Origin: Akkermansiaceae bacterium UBA4145
GTDB lineage: Bacteria > Verrucomicrobiota > Verrucomicrobiia > Verrucomicrobiales > Akkermansiaceae
Direction of reading: 5' to 3'
Length of the DNA stretch: 8,018 nucleotides
Assembly (NCBI GenBank): GCA_002380675.1
Contig: DFWB01000222.1
Coordinates: forward strand, 1 to 8,018
In this document: positions 6,088 to 8,018 of the stretch, one piece after another
Numbering within the stretch: the stretch's first letter is position 1
Layout of the letters: each line of letters opens with the position of its first letter
The notes under the pieces: generated by a model
Seen by the model: the letters and a program-made list of their open reading frames with translations, nothing else
Database searches by the model: none
Told to the model about the DNA's origin: nothing
Position numbers and translations under genes: made by a program

Positions 6088-8018
6088 ATGAAAAAAGGCT
6101 CTTTCCCTGCATGCCTCATAGCTCTTCCCGTTGCACTTTGCTGCCTCCCCGATGCCTGGGCTGATACCTCTCCACCGTCTACCTTGCTTTCTCTGGAAAG
6201 AATTCACGACAAAGAGGACCTCAAGGAAAAGCGCTTTGAACTAAAGTGGCTCAAAGATGGAGACGATTATACGTTCCTAAAAAAGACTGCTCAGGAAAAA
6301 TACAAGGACAGCAAAGAGATCTGGATCGCTACAGCCACCAATCCAGATGATGCCAAGATTATTGTTTCCGCGGAGGCGCTTGTGCCGGACGGATCGGAAA
6401 CCCCGCTTGAAATAGACGGATATGATTTTTCTCCAGATCGTTCGCTTCTTCTCCTTTTTACAAATTCAGAGCGCGTCTGGCGCCGTAATTCTCGCGGTGA
6501 TTACTGGGTTTATGACCTGCAGGTTAAAACTCTGAAAAAGCTGGGAGGACCCAAGGCCACTCCATCCTCGCTTATGTTTGCGAAATTCAGTCCCGCAGGA
6601 ACCCATGTGGCCTATGTCCGGGAGGACCATATTCACATTGAATCTCTCACGGATCATTCCATTCGCACCCTGACGACCAGTGGTAACAATCAGACCTTCA
6701 ATGGTCGTTTCGACTGGGTCTACGAGGAAGAACTCGGAATCCGTGATGGATTTCGCTGGAGCCCAGACGGCAAGGCCATCGCCTATTGGCAGTTTGATGA
6801 AACCGGTGTTCGCAAGCAGACCCTGGTGGATCACACCTCTGCTCTCTACCCGAGGGTGTTACGGTTCGGTTACCCGAAAGCCGGACAGAAAAACTCCGCC
6901 TGCAGGATAGGGGTTGTTGAAGTCGAAACTTCAGAAACCACTTGGATTCAGATTCCCGGAGACCCGCGAGAACATTACCTCGCCAGAATGGATTGGGCCG
7001 GGACCAACAATTCTGACGAGCTCATCATTCAGCAATTGAACCGAGCACAGGACACCAAAGTGGTAATGATTGCTAAAAGACGAGGTGGCCAGGCAAGAAC
7101 CATTCTTACCGAGAAGGACCCAGCGTGGGTTATCATGCACAACGATCTTCACTGGACTCCAGACGGCGAGGCTTTCACCTGGACAAGCGAGCGTGATGGC
7201 TGGGAACAACTTTACAGGGTCTCCCGGGATGGAGCGACAACCACCAAGATCACCACTGATGATTTTGATACCGACCTCCTGCATGTCGATCACTCCGGCC
7301 TCTGGGCTTACTTCCTTGCCAGCCCCAAAGACCCCTCCCAGCGCTACCTGTACCGCATCGGGCTCGACGGACGAGGGATGAGCCGCCTGACTCCTGAGAG
7401 CGAGCACCGTGGCACGCACTCCTATCGGATCTCTCCGTCAGGAAAATTTGCAGTCTGGACCCGGTCAGATGCAGATACACCCTCTGTCACCCGTCTCATC
7501 AGCCTCCCGGAACATACCATCATCAAAACTCTGGAAGATAACGCAGAGCTTCATAACAAGATTAATGCACTGAAACTCGCCCCCGTAGAATTCTTTGAAG
7601 TCGAAATTGAGAAAGGTATCCACTTACCAGCCCGTTGTATCCACCCTCCAAATATCGACAGGAGCCGCAAGTACCCCCTGCTAGTCTACGTTTACGGCGA
7701 ACCCGCCGGACAGGTTGTTCGAGACAGCTGGGGAGGGCTGTGGCACCACATGCTCGCTCAACAGGGCTATGTCGTAATGAGCTTTGATAACCGAGGCAGC
7801 CGGTCCCCTCTTGGGCGGGTTTGGCGCCGACACGCCCACCGCAAAATTGGGATTCTCCCCCCAAAGGATCAAGCCGCTGCCGTCAAAGCAGTCCTCTCAG
7901 AACGGCCCTGGCTTGATGCAAAAAGGGTTGGCTCCTGGGGCTGGAGTGGGGGTGGCTCGATGAGCTTGAATGCGATTTTTAAATATCCTGATCTTTATCA
8001 AACGGCCATCGCTGTCGC
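6088..8018 (+). CDS. Dipeptidyl peptidase IV-like S9 serine peptidase, 3'-truncated by window edge
   Basis: The frame is open from 6088 to the window end (643 full codons). MKKGSFPACLIALPVALCCLPDAWA is a classic signal peptide with a cut after AWA (residue 25). An in-frame ATG at 6031 would put 19 extra residues before it and is less likely. The propeller spans residues about 40-500. It contains DWVYEEE at 209-215, where Glu213 and Glu214 match the Glu-Glu pair that holds the free N-terminus of substrates in human DPP-IV, followed by FRWSPDGKAIAYWQFDETGV and later WTSERDGWEQLYRV. The hydrolase domain has YGEPAGQ (Tyr536, oxyanion position) and GWSGGGS (nucleophile Ser620, codon 7945-7947). 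The acid Asp and His should lie just past the window end. YGEPAGQ and GWSGGGS match, from memory, a common bacterial S9 subgroup. It likely removes N-terminal dipeptides, Xaa-Pro or similar, outside the cytoplasm. This is the best-supported aminopeptidase of the window. Confidence 0.94.
   Translation, partial: MKKGSFPACLIALPVALCCLPDAWADTSPPSTLLSLERIHDKEDLKEKRFELKWLKDGDDYTFLKKTAQEKYKDSKEIWIATATNPDDAKIIVSAEALVPDGSETPLEIDGYDFSPDRSLLLLFTNSERVWRRNSRGDYWVYDLQVKTLKKLGGPKATPSSLMFAKFSPAGTHVAYVREDHIHIESLTDHSIRTLTTSGNNQTFNGRFDWVYEEELGIRDGFRWSPDGKAIAYWQFDETGVRKQTLVDHTSALYPRVLRFGYPKAGQKNSACRIGVVEVETSETTWIQIPGDPREHYLARMDWAGTNNSDELIIQQLNRAQDTKVVMIAKRRGGQARTILTEKDPAWVIMHNDLHWTPDGEAFTWTSERDGWEQLYRVSRDGATTTKITTDDFDTDLLHVDHSGLWAYFLASPKDPSQRYLYRIGLDGRGMSRLTPESEHRGTHSYRISPSGKFAVWTRSDADTPSVTRLISLPEHTIIKTLEDNAELHNKINALKLAPVEFFEVEIEKGIHLPARCIHPPNIDRSRKYPLLVYVYGEPAGQVVRDSWGGLWHHMLAQQGYVVMSFDNRGSRSPLGRVWRRHAHRKIGILPPKDQAAAVKAVLSERPWLDAKRVGSWGWSGGGSMSLNAIFKYPDLYQTAIAV

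Noticed and set aside
6127..6147. Cysteines in the DPP-IV-like signal peptide as a lipobox
   Set aside because: The residues before them (VALCC) lack the small residue needed at -1, and AWA|D further on is a good signal peptidase I site.
6003..6167. Short plus-strand ORF of about 54 codons starting at ATG 6003 in another frame
   Set aside because: It overlaps the signal-peptide region of the peptidase gene, has no recognisable protein features and no ribosome site; a chance ORF is more likely.
6466..7480. Minus-strand ORFs of 76 to 162 codons under the DPP-IV-like gene
   Set aside because: They lie opposite conserved propeller motifs such as DWVYEEE and SERDGW and show no family features.
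7693..7704. YGEP instead of YAGP/YGGP at the oxyanion motif of the second S9 peptidase as a novelty
   Set aside because: YGEPAGQ together with GWSGGGS is, as far as I recall, a normal variant of a bacterial S9 subgroup.

Overview
The window is about 52% G+C by eye and is almost fully coding. It holds four protein genes, and the two outer ones run off the window edges. I see no tRNA, rRNA, CRISPR array, insertion sequence or phage gene. The mix of families is most like Verrucomicrobiota, with Planctomycetota or Lentisphaerota as alternatives. The mix is two secreted S9 peptidases of the DPP-IV type, a DUF885 metallopeptidase-like protein, and an alginate-lyase-fold protein with FN3 and DUF1349-type domains. 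None of the visible start codons has a good Shine-Dalgarno sequence. This lineage call is inference from family composition and sequence feel, not from a search.

Layout: (1) 1-1991, plus strand, the C-terminal 662 codons of an S9 prolyl-oligopeptidase/DPP-IV-like serine peptidase whose start lies upstream. (2) 2010-3845, plus strand, a DUF885 protein with a signal peptide, 18 bp after the first gene and probably cotranscribed with it. (3) 3860-5884, minus strand, a secreted alginate-lyase-like protein whose 3' end faces the DUF885 gene across only 14 bp. (4) 5885-6087, a 203-bp divergent intergenic region with several overlapping short inverted repeats. (5) 6088-8018, plus strand, a second S9 peptidase that keeps the DPP-IV Glu-Glu motif. 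It is cut by the window end just after its catalytic serine.

Taken together, this looks like an exported peptide-degradation locus: two serine peptidases of different S9 subtypes and one putative metallopeptidase. A polysaccharide-lyase-type gene sits in it on the opposite strand. The enzymes would act in the periplasm or outside the cell, consistent with a heterotroph living on proteins and uronic-acid polysaccharides. I do not see a convincing undescribed multigene system. The points most worth checking are the altered signature motif in the lyase, the missing Glu-Glu motif in the first S9 peptidase, and the repeat-rich divergent intergenic region.
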